Shown here: positions 1 through 12,091 of the stretch, piece by piece | How the letters are laid out: each line of letters opens with the position of its first letter | Numbering within the stretch: the stretch's first letter is position 1 | Position numbers and translations under genes: made by a program | Notes under the pieces: generated by a model | The model's database searches: none | What the model was told of the DNA's origin: nothing | Seen by the model: only the letters and a program-made list of their open reading frames with translations | NCBI GenBank assembly: GCA_020726505.1 | Contig: JAHLEZ010000014.1 | Coordinates: forward strand, 992,001 to 1,056,000 | Direction: 5' to 3' | Length of the DNA stretch: 64,000 nt | Origin: Leptodontidium sp. MPI-SDFR-AT-0119 | Taxonomy: Eukaryota > Ascomycota > Leotiomycetes > Helotiales > Leptodontidiaceae

Positions 1-1685
1 AAGTTCTTGAAGTGTTACGAGAAAAGCTTTCTCGAGCGCGCTAGGACCAGGACGTGAACGAATGAAGTATTCCTCTCAAAATACCGCCACTAACACAACT
101 GCGTTGTACGTAGTTCGGGGTGCTGACTTCTCTTCAAACTTGAAGTTTGGGTGAGAGGAGGCGTGGAAGTTATAAAGTGACGAAGCTTTGTTCTGACTTT
201 CTCTAGCCAGATCAACAGCAGACCAAGAGATGCAATATTCAACACTTTGTTGCATTGACTTCAATGCTTTAGGATCATGAAAGGGAGAGAGTTGGAGAAA
301 GTCGATGGTGAGTATGAGAGTTTTCGCTTGCAGATATCACATCTACGCTGTCTTTTGTGGGGATTCTGGGTGTCTGCAGGGAGAGTTTAGGTAGGTTGAA
401 TGGGGGTTGACGAAGTGGTTTATTTTCAGCCTTTGTACGCTATTTTCAGATTTGTGAGAGTGGATTGATTTTAGAAAGCGTTGTAACTTTTGCCTTGCAG
501 AGTGACTTTCATGATGAATTGTCTGTTGGAGAACGAATGAGCTTTGAGAAGGTATTCACGAGGAGAGATGTGCAGAAAGAAAGCAAACATCTGAATTGGC
601 AAAAAGTCAGAGAGTGGTTTGATCATAAATGAGATGTGATAGATGCATGGAGTGTCCTCCGCACTTTCACTTGAACTGCACTTTTCACAAACTTGCGTCT
701 ATTGTTGTTGAATAAGTTCATTATTCAAAGAAAGCACAAACATCGTGAATAGCAAGCTAGATCTTATGGAAAGTCAATGCTTGAATGTAAAGTGACATAA
801 ATACTGATTTCAATGGAATGAGGCTGAAAGCTTCTCATCTTGATGTTGTGTAGGATCTCCATGAGTTCCTAGACCACGGGCTAGAGCGAATAAAAGCCGT
901 TGCAGAGGCTAGCGTAGCTTTAAATGATTGGCCAATCAGCATGAGCGTAATGCATATGCATGCAATGAAGAAACCTGCATGATCCATGCTGCATGCAAAA
1001 GTTAGCAATATCACAAGTCCCTGCAAAGCAAAAGAAAAAAATGAAGTCAAAAACGAGTCGAGTCAAATACGTCCTCTGCCATGTGGATTCTCCGCAACGT
1101 GCGTTGTAACCCCATGAACCCACCCCACCACAGGGCTTGGCGGACCTGGCAAAGGGGCGAGAAATAGCCGAAGTCGCAGACTTAAAAATTAGATTCCCGA
1201 CTTTCGAACTTGCAATAAAATAAACTTACAAAATGTGTTCGACGTCTTCGAGTCTCCCCTTCCACGCGCCGCCATTTGATATTCCTCGATCGAAGCCCAG
1301 ATTCAGTCTTGGGCTCCATTCGCCCCCTGATTGAGAGTGCAGGTCGCCTTTGGCTATTTGCCAACCTTCCCTCTCGTGCCACAGAACTGTTATCACTCAG
1401 TCTTGTCCGGGTTTTCACCAACAATCTGCTTGCAGAGCTACGACATAGTGAGTAGACCGCGTTTTTGTTTCCGTCACTGTGCGCTACTATCGCACCACGC
1501 CTGGGTACAATGATGAACAAACCCATTTGATGTTAGACTACATATTGGCAGCAATACCATGCTGATAAAATTTGGACTGAGACCCCACCTTCACCGTTAT
1601 TTTCCACCTCGCAGAAGCTCTGTATGCGACCATACTGACGGGAATCAATAGGTTTTACCCTCAATATTCTTTCCAGATTGCCAAT
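1..1685. other. Non-coding stretch upstream of ADE4
   Basis: No convincing gene is seen on either strand. The open frames here are all under about 115 codons and show no family-like composition. The last few hundred bases presumably hold the promoter and leader of the amidophosphoribosyltransferase gene. I see no clear TATA box and no perfect Gcn4/CPC1 palindrome. Confidence 0.5.
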
Positions 1686-3522
1686 ATGTGTGGTATTCTC
1701 GCCCTCATTCTCGGCGACATCGAGAGCATCTCTGCGACCACTGCTGCTGCCGACCTCCACGATGCCCTCTACTACCTCCAACATCGAGGCCAAGATGCCT
1801 GCGGAATTGCGACTTGTGCCTCAGGAGGACGTATATATCAGTGCAAAGGAAACGGAATGGCTGCGAAGGTCTTCCACGACGGATCCCGAGTCCAAGATCT
1901 GCCAGGTTTCATGGGCTTGGGCCACTTGAGATATCCCACTGCTGGCAGCAGCGCCAGCGCCGAAGCACAACCATTCTACGTGAACAGTCCCTACGGGATT
2001 ACCTTCGCGCACAATGGAAACTTGATCAATGCCGAACACCTCCGCGTTATCCTTGACAGAGACGCTCACCGACACATCAATACCGACAGCGACAGCGAAT
2101 TGATGCTGAATATTTTCGCCAATGAGCTCAATGAGACTGGTAAATTCCGTGTCAATGAAGAGGATATCTTCCAAAGTTTGACTCGCATGTATGGGAAGTG
2201 CGTTGGCGGTTGGGCTTGCACAGCCATGGTGGCAGGATTTGGCATTCTGGGTTTCCGGGATCCCCATGGTATTCGCCCATTGGTATTGGGATCTCGGCCA
2301 TCTGCAACTCTGCATGGAACTACAGACTACATGATGGCTTCGGAATCGATTGCCCTCCGCCAACTTGGATTCTCCGATATCGTCGACATCCTTCCAGGGC
2401 AAGCTGTGATCATTCGCAAGGGCTCGGTACCAGTCTTCCGCCAAGTCGTTCCCCAGCTTGCGTACTCTCCAGATATCTTCGAATATGTTTATTTTGCAAG
2501 GCCGGATACGATCATTGATGGTATCAGCGTTCATCGAAGCAGACAGAATATGGGCCGAAAACTCGCACAAACTATCCTTGATACACTTGGTCCTGAAGCT
2601 GTCAAGGAGATTGATGTCGTCATTCCCATCCCGGAGACTTCCAATACCTCAGCAGCCAGTCTGTCCGAGTTTTTGAAGATACCGTATTGCCAAGGATTTG
2701 TCAAGAATCGTTATGTCTTTAGAACCTTCATCATGCCAGGACAGGGTGCGCGCCAGAAATCTGTCCGCCGGAAGTTGAGTGCTATCCCATCGGAATTCAA
2801 AGACAAAGTGGTTCTCCTAGTCGACGATAGTATTGTACGAGGCACCACAAGTCGAGAAATCGTTACTATGGCTCGTGAAGCTGGAGCAAAGAAGGTTATT
2901 TGCGCTTCGTGCGCTCCACCAATCACACATGCCCATATCTATGGGATTGATCTTGCTTCTCCACAAGAGCTTGTGGCACATAACCGAGATCGTAAGGCTA
3001 TTGCCAGACATATTGGTGCTGAAGAGGTTATATATCAAACGCTTACAGACCTGAAAGCTGCGTGCGCCGAGGAATCGCCTCGCAAGAACCAGGAATTTGA
3101 GGTCGGTGTTTTCTGTGGGAAATACGTTACTCCCGTGACAGATGGGTACTTCGAACACCTTGAGCGAGTCCGTGGCGAATCCAAGAAATTGAAGGTACTG
3201 GAAAGTGCTAAGGAGGCTGTCATTAATGGTGTAGCCAGCGACAAGGAATTGGATTTGATCAAGAAGGGCGTGGAAGTGGACGCAGACGGCAATATCATTC
3301 CAGCGACTGCTGGTCCCGCCAATGGCAGCAAGGTCAACGGAACTGATCTCAGCGGTCACGAGAGACGTAAGAGAGAAAGAGACGATTCTGGAACGCCTCC
3401 TGTGAGGGATCGCCATGATATCAGGCATGTTTACTCCCCTCTCCATCCAACCAAGGCCGATTTGCTAATTTCTGAACAGTTTGCACAATTTTGCTACCGA
3501 GCCGCAAAGGGGCTACGAGTAG
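1686..3522 (+). CDS. ADE4: Amidophosphoribosyltransferase (glutamine PRPP amidotransferase)
   Basis: Catalyses the first committed step of purine synthesis: PRPP plus glutamine gives 5-phosphoribosylamine. The protein opens [10 protein letters not shown], so the catalytic Cys of the class II amidotransferase is exposed when Met is removed. [10 protein letters not shown] and FAHNGNL follow. The phosphoribosyltransferase motif [12 protein letters not shown] lies near residue 380. Two exons are read: 1686-3424 and 3480-3522, giving 593 residues. The junction uses a GC donor (AG then GCATGT), a CTAAT branch site and a CAG acceptor. Splicing there gives the tail [16 protein letters not shown] then a stop. 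Without it the frame runs on to 3617 with an unrelated tail. The purine role is established for the family; the splice is inferred from the sequence. Confidence 0.96.
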
Positions 3523-4352
3523 ATCCGTTTGGACACTGCTGCATTTGGGTGTTTGTATTGGGTATGGGGCGCAAGGCAGGCTGTCTCGGTCCATCTTGGA
3601 TGTATCAAAACCAATAGCGGCTTTTGGCAACTCCCTTGTGTAGTTCAGTTCCTTCTCTTGAGTGACCTGAAGCTGTGCAATGATTTTCTTCGCTCTGGTA
3701 CTTCCGCATCTCACCAAAGAATTCCATCCCAACACACGCACAGGTCGTCTGTGACATGTACACAATACTGGTTTGTGCTTTTGTCTATGGAGTACAAACA
3801 TTTTAGGATCTATTCTTGTTCATTTCTCGAGGGACAATAGGCACTTGGCTGGTTCTCGGAAACTAAATTTCAAGTCTTGTAATTGCGCTTTTTTATGTTA
3901 CTTGTCGGAACTCAATAACACTCTCTTGAAGTCAATCTTTATGAATAACATTGCGACCTTGGAGGTCGTCTGTTTGTTAACAACCTAATAAGTGACATGG
4001 GGAACAGAATGCCCAGCAAGGAAAAGTGGGTCCAAGGCAAGGCTAGTGGATTGGTAGCTTCGTTCCATTGGCGTCATCACTTCATTAGAGGTTCCTTTTC
4101 ATTTCAACTTTCAATTCCCAACATTCAATTGAATCAAACCCACGGTTGATGCAAATGGCCTATCCTAGTCACCCTGTTTTTCCAATCTGGACAGGAATCA
4201 ATTGAGGCCAATTGGACCTTATATATTCCTCGAAATTGATCCATCTCCTTTCTTCTCTTTTCCCCCCACCAACATCAGCACTCTCCTAACTTCCGACGTC
4301 TGACTCGGAGCAACCGCCGACTGCAACACTTATCTTTATTCGTACGCTTGAA
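3523..4352. other. Intergenic: ADE4 3' region and promoter of the glycosylase gene
   Basis: No gene seen. The last ~120 bases before 4353 are pyrimidine-rich (CTCCTTTCTTCTCTTTTCCC around 4246-4265) with a TATATATT-like stretch just upstream, as in many fungal promoter/leader regions. Confidence 0.5.
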
Positions 4353-5776
4353 ATGGCTCCTTTGACTCGGAAGCGAAAGGCAGAACTCGAACACGTCCAA
4401 GATGCACCTGAACTTCCTCACAGCCTCGGCTGGAAACCCGACCTTTCGAAAGTTGAGTTCGTCAAACCAGCTCCCAAGCGAGTCAAACGATTGTTTGATT
4501 CCGAGGAATTGACACCCAAACCAGACCAATCGCCACCGAGTCTCAAAACCGCAGCCAAGAAAGCCATCAAATACCATTTCACTCCCGGATCAACTCCTTA
4601 TCCAAACCACTTGATGCCTACACCTGAAGCATGTGAGGAAGTCAATCGTATCCTCTCTAAAGCTCACGGCAAGGTTGAAGCTCCGAAGATCATTGCTACG
4701 CCCTCGATGAAAGTTGCTGGATGTGGCGAAGTTCCTGATCTGCTTGACGCACTCATCCGAACTCGACTCAGCGCCACAACATCATCCACAAATGCCAACC
4801 GAGCCTTGGAAGGTCTTCAAAAGGCATATGGTCTCCAAACCACTGGTCCTGGTAAAGGAAGCATCAATTGGGATGCAGTTCGACGATCTGATATTCCTGC
4901 GATCACGGAAGCTATCAAGAGAGGTGGTCATCAGAACGTCAAGTCGGTTGATATCAAAGTCATACTTGATACTGTATACGCTCAGAATGTTGCCCGTCTT
5001 GAGTTTCTGCTTCATGGAACGAAGTCTGAAGACCCAGAAAACGCTGTTCTGGAAGAAGAGCCAGCTTCTCCAGAAGCGAAAGGTCTCGAAATTTCCAAGC
5101 TGAAGGAGAATATGCTCTCACTTGACCGAATCATGAGAATGAAACCATTCGAAGCCATGGGGGAGATGATGAAATTCAAAGGAATCGGAGTCAAGACCTC
5201 CTCATGTGTGCTACTCTTCTGTATGAAGATCCCCAGTTTTGCAGTCGATACTCATGTCTGGCGCCACTGTAAGTGGCTTGGTTGGGTTCCGGAGAAGGCC
5301 AATAGAGACCAGACGTACAGTCATTGCGAAGTCCGTGTTCCAGACCATTTGAAGTATTCTCTTCATCAGCTGCTTATTATGCATGGCAAGAAGTGCTATA
5401 GATGTAAGTCGAATACGGCGTATGGAACTGCGAAATGGAATCAGACTGTCTGTCCTATTGAACATCTTGTTAATCGGATGGATGCGAAGAAACAGCCTGG
5501 ATATGTTTCTCCTAAGAAGGAGGTTGTGGAGGATGAGAAGGGCGGCGTGAAGCGAAAGAGAGCCCCAGGAAAGAAAGTAATAAAGGGGAAGAAGATAAAG
5601 AAAGAAGTAGAGTTGGATTCGGATCAGGTAAGCTGCCTTCGTAGTCTTTTGAATGTCAACAAAACCTCTGGAGACTTTCAAGAAGATATGCTAATCTGCC
5701 TGAATAGGAGTTGAGCGAGGATGTTCCAGAAATCAGCGAAAGTGAATTTGGTCCCGGAGAGGATGCTGAAGTTTGA
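4353..5776 (+). CDS. HhH-GPD superfamily DNA glycosylase (endonuclease III-like)
   Basis: Likely a base-excision repair glycosylase acting on damaged bases. A basic, low-complexity N-terminus (MAPLTRKRKAELE) is followed by the helix-hairpin-helix KFKGIGVKTSSCVLLF (residues ~273-288), whose Lys sits where the endonuclease III Schiff-base Lys lies. Next comes FAVDTHVWR with the catalytic Asp (~300). Cysteines in CYRCKSNTAYGTAKWNQTVC could be a reduced Fe-S loop, but the spacing is not canonical. The C-terminal tail is Lys-rich and probably nuclear-targeting. An 80-bp intron (5628-5707, GTAAGC to TAG) is inferred near the 3' end; with it the protein ends in an acidic tail (SESEFGPGEDAEV, 447 residues). 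Without it the frame ends at 5714. The exact substrate is not readable from the sequence. Confidence 0.88.
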
Positions 5777-6687
5777 GGAAATATACTGGGAGATATTTGA
5801 GATGTATGGTGATTTTTGGCATGAACTCAGGGGAGTTTGGGGCGGGAGGATGATACCCGGATATGGCACATATTGCTTCTATTTACTTGTATGGCATTTT
5901 TGGGATTTTGGAGTGGTTGAGATTGGCGAGAGTGGACACATTTAGCAAAGATTTTGCTCTCATGCAAACAATTCAAACTTGATTTTACTCACATGAAATC
6001 TCATGGCCACTTGAAGTATCACTTAAGTACTTCCTCAAACTTAGATAATGAAGATACAATGAGGCCTAAGCGGTTAGGATGAATATTTGATTTCATGGCT
6101 TGACCCAAAAACCGACAGCACAATACTACCACAAATCTTCGAAATAACAATGAATGAAGGCCAAATTATAAACCACAATCTGAATCCTAAAAAATGAAGC
6201 CAACACAAACTCGCCCCCTTCCGCCGCTAGCTCGTACCACAGCCAAAAGAGGCATACGAGAGACGAAGCAACCCCGCCCCGCCTTCACGGACCGGCAGCA
6301 CTTCAGTCCTTTAGCAGAGTTCAGGCTAAAGCGACAGGCGAACGCGCTAGCAGGGATTCTCCTTCCCCAGATTCAAATTTCGTCCTCACGCGTTCAAGAG
6401 AGATGAGACGAGACGAGACGAGATCTGGAAGGACAGGACAAGAGGAGAGGAGAGCTCGACGCCTCACAGTTCCATTGCATTCTGTTCTGTTTCCGTTTCG
6501 CCTCTTGTTGGTTGCTACGTTGTACTTACCAGCGATGCAACTATAAGAGGACTTCTTCTCGAGTTTGATTTCTTCTCTGCGATACAATACCAGTTGACTG
6601 AACCGCATAGCTGCTTGCCCCCTGATTCGACGACTCGACTTTACCTGGGTACTTACACGAAGTGTGAACCACGGCAACGTCGACGCA
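5777..6687. other. Intergenic stretch
   Basis: No supported gene. It holds a short ACGAG repeat (about 6406-6421) and an in-frame 70-codon frame at 6194-6406 with no recognisable features. The region before 6688 is the presumed promoter and leader of the aldehyde dehydrogenase gene. Confidence 0.4.
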
Positions 6688-8636
6688 ATGGAGGAACTTC
6701 CTGTTCAACGCGAGGGCTTCTATTTGGATGGCATGACCGACGATGAGGTGTGAGTACCAGGCTCTCTGAGAAATCCGCGAGTCTGCGTACACCGAACTAA
6801 TGTTTTGTAGCTGGTGGTATCTGGTTATGTGCGTTGGTGGCGCATTGACTTTCGTGGCAGTTTGGATGTACTATGGAATTAAATTCTTCACCTGGGTGAC
6901 TTCGGAGGAGATCATCAAGTATCAAATCGAGGTGCCAAATCCTCCTGGGGATGGGCGGGTTATGGAGAACCCTTCAATCAAGGTACAAGTTATCCCTCCA
7001 CGGCCGAATTGGTCCCCAGACTAACAATCGAAAGGCTCCTGGTTCAACAGCAATCCAATGTTATGCCCCCGCGACTGGCGAATTCCTAGGTCTCATAAAC
7101 CCTACTACCCCCGAAGGTATCGACCGAGCAATTGAGAAAGCGCAGACGTCGCAGGAGAAATGGAAGGATACCACATTTGCGCAGAGACGACAAGTCCTCC
7201 GATGCTTGCTCCAACATATACTGGATAACCAAGAGGAGATCTGCCGGGTGGCTTGTCTGGATTCGGGGAAGACCATGATCGATGCTACACTGGGAGAGAT
7301 TCTGGTTACGGTTGAGAAGCTGCGCTGGACCCTGCGACATGGCGAGAAAGCATTGAAGCCATCCAGCAGACCTACGAACCTCCTCATGATGTACAAGAAG
7401 AATACCGTTGTTTACGAACCGCTCGGCGTGGTTGCAGCTCTGGTATCGTGGAACTACCCCTTCCACAACTTGCTCGGCCCAATTATATCTGCGATTTTTT
7501 CTGGGAACGGCATTGTTGTCAAGGCATCGGAGAACACTGCTTGGAGTGCCAACTACTTTTCGCTAATTGTCAAAGGCGCCCTTGCTGTCTGCGGTCATAA
7601 CACGAATATCGTTCAAGTTGTCACGACATGGCCTCAGACGGCCAACTACCTTACTTCGCACCCTTCCATCTCCCACATTACATTCATTGGTAGCCGACCC
7701 GTGGCGAAACTCGTTGCAGCATCTGCCGCGAAGTCCTTGACACCGGTTCTGGCGGAATTGGGAGGGAAAGATGCCGCGATCGTTTTGGACTCTGCATTCA
7801 AGGATCTGCCTCGCATCGTTGAGATTCTCCTCCGCGGTACATTCCAAGCTGCTGGACAAAATTGCATTGGTATCGAACGTATCATCGCTACTCCTCTCAT
7901 TTACGACCAACTCGTTATGATGCTTGAGCCACGAATCAAAGCCCTTCGAGTTGGATCCGCTCTCGACGCACCAAAAGATGCCCAAGTCGACGTTGGAGCC
8001 ATGATCTCCGACGTTTCGTTCGATAGACTTGAGAAACTCATTCAATCAGCGGTCAAAGACGGCGCCCAGCTTCTCGCCGGCGGAGAGAGATTCAACCATC
8101 CAGTCCATCACTCAGGCCACTATTTCCAACCCACTCTCCTCGTCGGCGTCACCCCCGAAATGGCCATCGCCAACGAGGAATGTTTCGGCCCCATCTGCGT
8201 CGTCATGAAAGCCAAGAACGCAGAAGATGCCTGCCGCATAGCCAACGCGCCCGACTTCGGTCTCGGAGCATCCGTCTTCGGCAAGCCTGGCTTCACCGTC
8301 GACGCCATCATCAAGCATCTCAAGACCGGCATGGTCGCCGTCAACGATTTCGCCGTCTACTACGCCGTGCAACTCCCCTTTGGCGGCCAGCGCGGTAGCG
8401 GGTATGGACGGTTCGCTGGCGAGGAAGGGCTGAGAGGTTTGTGTAATATTAAGGCTGTCTGCGAGGATCGCTTCTTCTGGGCGGGTGTCAAGACGGCTAT
8501 TCCGGCTCAGGTCCAGTACCCTATCGCGGATACAAAGAAGGGGTATGAGTTCACGAGGGCGGTAGTTGAGGTTGGCTATGGGGTTGGGCCGTGGGCGAAG
8601 ATTAAGGGCTTGAGGAGGATGATGAAGAATTCGTAG
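6688..8636 (+). CDS. MSC7: Membrane-anchored aldehyde dehydrogenase of the MSC7 type
   Basis: Predicted NAD(P)-dependent aldehyde dehydrogenase, 611 residues, with the N-terminal membrane anchor seen in yeast Msc7 relatives. Exons 6688-6749, 6811-6982 and 7035-8636. Intron 1 (61 bp) is GTGAGT with a CTAAT branch and TAG; intron 2 (52 bp) is GTACAA with CTAAC and AAG. Exon 2 encodes the hydrophobic helix WWYLVMCVGGALTFVAVWMY (~residues 22-41). The catalytic domain shows ALVSWNYPFHN, the general-base region LAELGGKDAAIV with Glu, and FQAAGQNCIGIERI with the nucleophilic Cys. ECFGPICVVM and PFGGQRGSGYGRF close the fold. The start is the first ATG giving an in-frame join. The physiological substrate is unknown. 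Confidence 0.92.
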
Positions 8637-8943
8637 GGAGGAAGGTTGGAGGGGATGGGGTTTTAAGATATTGAGGATCGGATGGGTAGATGGAGAGATA
8701 GATAGATATTTTAATTTGATGATATGACTATGCCTGTTTGTCTTTCCTTTGTGGGTTGTGGGTGTTGGGTCTTGTGAGTGTTGAGTTCGAATAGGTCTAA
8801 CTATTTCGTATTGCATAGGAGATATGGGCGCTAAGCGACGATTCATATCGGTAGTGGATGCAGATATAGAAGTGAATGTAGATAGGAAGCGAGAGAAAAT
8901 ATTTACTACGAGGTGTATGTAGTGCATGGGAAGGGGGTGTTCG

Positions 8944-9458
8944 TTTTGTTGCACATCGCAGGTTTGTTTACTTTCGAAAGTCGAGAACTTGTGGAGAGGA
9001 AAAGGGGGGAGAGGAGGTGAGAAGGTGAGGGTGAGGGTGAATAATGGGGGATTAATAGGAAGAGTGCCGAGATAGGAGTTCGTGTTGTTGCACATCGCAT
9101 GTTTGATTACTTTTCGAAGTCAGGGGAAGAGAAGCAAGTAGAAAGGTGAGAGTAAAAGTAATGTCGCAATATAAGGTTAGTACCGAGGTAGAGGATTGGT
9201 TTTGTTGCACATGGCATATTTGTTTACGTTCGAAAGTCACGAGCTTGTGGGAAAGAAAGGTGAGCGTGAATAGCGGAGGGTTTATGGGATTGGTGCCCGG
9301 GGGGTGGGATTGTTGCACATCGCATGTTTGTTTACTTTCGAGAGAGAGAGAGAAGCGAGGAGGAAGTGAGGACGTGAGTGGAAGGTGAGTTGGGAGAGAA
9401 TGAGAAGTTAAGGCAGAAGGGAGGGAAATTTATTTCGTTGCATGTCGTATGTTTGTTT

Positions 9459-9499
<41 letters not shown>

Positions 9500-10715
9500 C
9501 GAAGGGAGAAAGGTGAGCGGTAAGGTGAATTGATAGTGAATGAGAAGTTGGTGCAGATGCGGGGAAATTTTATTTTGTTGCATATCGCATTTTTGTTTGC
9601 TTTCGAAAAAGAGGAATTGGGTTCTTGAAAGTCAATAGGTGAGAATTTTAGTACGAAGGGGGCGATTTAGTTTTATTATGTGTAGTAAGTTTACTTACTT
9701 CCATTGGAGGGAAAGTAGGTAAAAGGCGAAGGCAATTAGATGTGAACGGGGTTTGAGATGGTATATTTTGCACTAGAGGTGTGGGGTTAGGATGGCCAGT
9801 ACTTGCAGAGAATATCAATCAGTGATTGAGTTCTGATAGAATCGTCGGTGGATTTTTGTGTTTGAAATCGATAATCTAATGGTAATGGTACCTGACGTGT
9901 TTGAATCTGGAGATTCCCAATTTAGTCAATAAGTAGCAGTGGAGAAGATGGCAAATTCGAAAAACTCTAATAAGGTCCTCATTTAGTCGCATTGTCGCGA
10001 TATTATTATCTGTTCTGGTAGCCGGAAGATTTGAGCTGGTAGTGAGAGATTTCTTCAAATATCGTAGATTTCTGTGTGTCCTCAAGAGGTGCCTACAAGA
10101 GGTAGTCGATAACCGCCTAGCGGTGTTCATTTGATGGACGTTTGAGCTTGATAATAACTCGCTAAGAGAGTAATTTTTGGTTTTTGTTGCACGTCGTAGG
10201 TTTGTTTACTTTCGAAATTTCGTGGCCAGGTTGAAGGTGAAGTTGGCGCCACTGATAGATTGTAGCAATCTAAGCGAGGTGTTGCCAGATTCGCTGATGG
10301 CTGGATGCTTCCTGGGCTTTTATGGGATTTGTGTTGACGAGCATGAGACTCTTGTTCGTCGGTGTCAAATTAGTCTATTTTGGATAGCTGGAGTGGATTT
10401 TGGAGCGTAGCGGGCTGGTGTCAGTTTCAGATGTCTAGAACAGGGAGGGTGCTCTGAAGATGCATTAGCCCTTACTGAGAATGATCTTTTTTTGGGGGGG
10501 GGGGATTAACTCTTTCTCAGGAGGTCATTAGGTCATATGAGAGCAGTCATTCTTTAGTTTGAGCTCATAAGCCAGAGGTGTGGACAGTGGTCGCGACCAG
10601 ATCCAGCCCTCATCTCATTGAACAGAAAAGGGTTGAGGCGAAGCGAGACGGATACTTCGCTAGAATAACGCGATTTGATTTTGTTGCATGTCGCATGTGT
10701 GTTTACTTTTGGCAA
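8944..10715. repeat. Family of at least nine ~37-bp direct repeats, partly in a ~110-140 bp array
   Basis: A recurring block reads roughly TTTTGTTGCACATCGCATG followed by TTTGTTTACTTTCGAAAG. Copies, all in the same orientation: 8944-8980, 9084-9120, 9200-9237, 9310-9342, 9432-9465, 9572-9609, a weak one at 9670-9702, 10182-10218 and 10678-10715. The first six are spaced 110-140 bp apart. The sequence between them is also similar (GTGAGGGTGAATAA-like, GAGAATGAGAAGTT twice), so this looks like a degenerate tandem array whose unit is ~125 bp, with two outlying copies further on. The variable spacing is not a multiple of three and the short frames differ between copies, so I read it as non-coding. 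Confidence 0.85.
9463..9496. repeat. (GA)n microsatellite inside the repeat array
   Basis: About 17 uninterrupted GA units directly follow repeat copy five, replacing the usual TTTCGAAAG end of the block. Copy four (9340-9353) has a shorter GA run at the same place. The tract has probably grown from that site. Confidence 0.9.
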
Positions 10716-11390
10716 AGAAGGGTCTGAGTGAAGGAGCTGAAGGTGAAGGTGAAGTCAGTATCGGTGGTACGTTTGGAACTGGGCATGAGATAAGAGATGA
10801 GATAAAATGATGAGACCGAGAGATGAGAGGTCTGTGTATCGAGCTCATGTGGATTGATATCTGAAATTTCATTGATGATTGGACATGGGCTAAAATAGAA
10901 GCCATTGCCAAGGAAATTCTGTTCTGGTATAGTGATCTCGTTAGCGGTCTGCTAACGACTAACATAGGAATTTAGGCCTGGGATCTGGCCCATAAACAAG
11001 AGTAGATATGTCACACAATCTTTAAAATTGAAAGTTTGTAATCTGTGAAATAGATTTAGAAGCAGAGCGATTATCTCTACGAGAGATCATCGAGTGATCA
11101 TCGAGTGTGGATAAAGTGGGGCTACTAAAGAAACAAGGGGAAGCGAAGATAACCGAATCAACATTGTCAGTGCTCAAGTCAACAACTCAACCCAAGAAAA
11201 GATGACGTGCAGACTTATTAGGGCGTGTATATTTCTATTTCGACTAAAGTGAAAGTGCCAAGGAAATAGGACTCAGAATAAATAGTGAGAACTTTTCGTA
11301 GGGCAATCGTCTCCCATGAAATGACTCGGAAAATACCGATTGCTCTATTGTACAGAAGCCATACAGAATCATCCCACCGGTCCTACTCAT
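10716..11390. other. Intergenic stretch
   Basis: AT-rich sequence with no supported gene. An 11-base G run preceded by T7 lies just upstream at about 10488-10504. Confidence 0.4.
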
Positions 11391-12091
11391 TCAACTTCTT
11401 GCAATATTGCTGATGCTGTCGACTCTAAAGAATCGACTCCCACAAGAAACTCTTCGAGGAGCTCTCTCGACCAGTGTAATGAAAGATGCAGATCCGATAC
11501 TCAACTCGGGGAACGTGGCATTCCCCGCAGTTGGTGGGAGATGCCAAGCGGGGTACCTCAACGTATGATCATTCACCCAGTCTCCGACGCCATGAATGTC
11601 GAAACTGATGTCCTTCGCAGTCGCCTGAGAATATAGAAGAGGCCCGGGGTATTCTTCGTGGGTATCGGTCGAGTATGTAGTGTCGTTGCCAAGACTCTGG
11701 ATGTCGGACGCAGCATTACTTTCGGTGACATTAAAGTCTGACGTGCATTTGTTCATGCGAAGACAGCGTCGATAATTGGTATTCAGGGTACTCTCAGATC
11801 CTAGATGAAAGCAGCATTTATTAGAGACACATTTGAGTAATCTTGCTGATCAGATCCCTCACCTGATTCGGATTGTTTCGTCACATGCTTCGCCTGGTCT
11901 AATCGCCCTGTCGCAGAGGAATATCCACCAGACGAGCTTGTATGTGCTGAGTTACAACAAGAGCAATTTGATCCTGAGCAGAACTTTGGCGAAGTGATGT
12001 GAGTGCCGTTCAAGCTTGCAACTTGAATCCGGTGACTGCTTCTTGACCTGTTTGGGGTATCTAGCTCTTGGCTCTTACGGCTTGCCGACAT
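11391..12091 (-). CDS. Hypothetical two-exon protein, 212 residues
   Basis: I do not recognise this protein. Two frames are joined by a typical fungal intron of 62 bp (11862-11801, minus strand: GTGAGG donor, CTAAT branch, CTAG end). The join keeps frame exactly: exon 1 12091-11863, exon 2 11800-11391. Exon 1 is Ser/Thr-rich with a small Cys cluster (CSGSNCSCCNSAH). Exon 2 is acidic and Asn/Asp-rich and ends in a basic stretch (ERAPRRVSCGSRFFRV). No signal peptide or membrane helix is seen. An in-frame TGA lies six bases before the ATG, so the start is the first available one, unless there is a further upstream exon. It could be a relic; only the splice fit supports it. Confidence 0.42.

Noticed and set aside
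1821..2570. A 249-codon minus-strand frame inside ADE4
   Set aside because: Lies antisense to a well-identified gene, has no motifs and no splice support.
8112..9095. A 327-codon minus-strand frame overlapping the aldehyde dehydrogenase 3' end and the repeats
   Set aside because: Its C-terminal half is antisense to the dehydrogenase and its N-terminal half is low-complexity repeat sequence.
8906..9583. Short minus-strand peptides with recurring CDVQQN/CNKTN motifs over the repeat array
   Set aside because: They recur only because the DNA repeat recurs; copy spacing is not a multiple of three and frames are interrupted between copies, so a repeat protein is unlikely.
8944..10715. CRISPR-like reading of the repeats
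   Set aside because: The genome is eukaryotic, the spacing is long and variable and the spacers are themselves similar.
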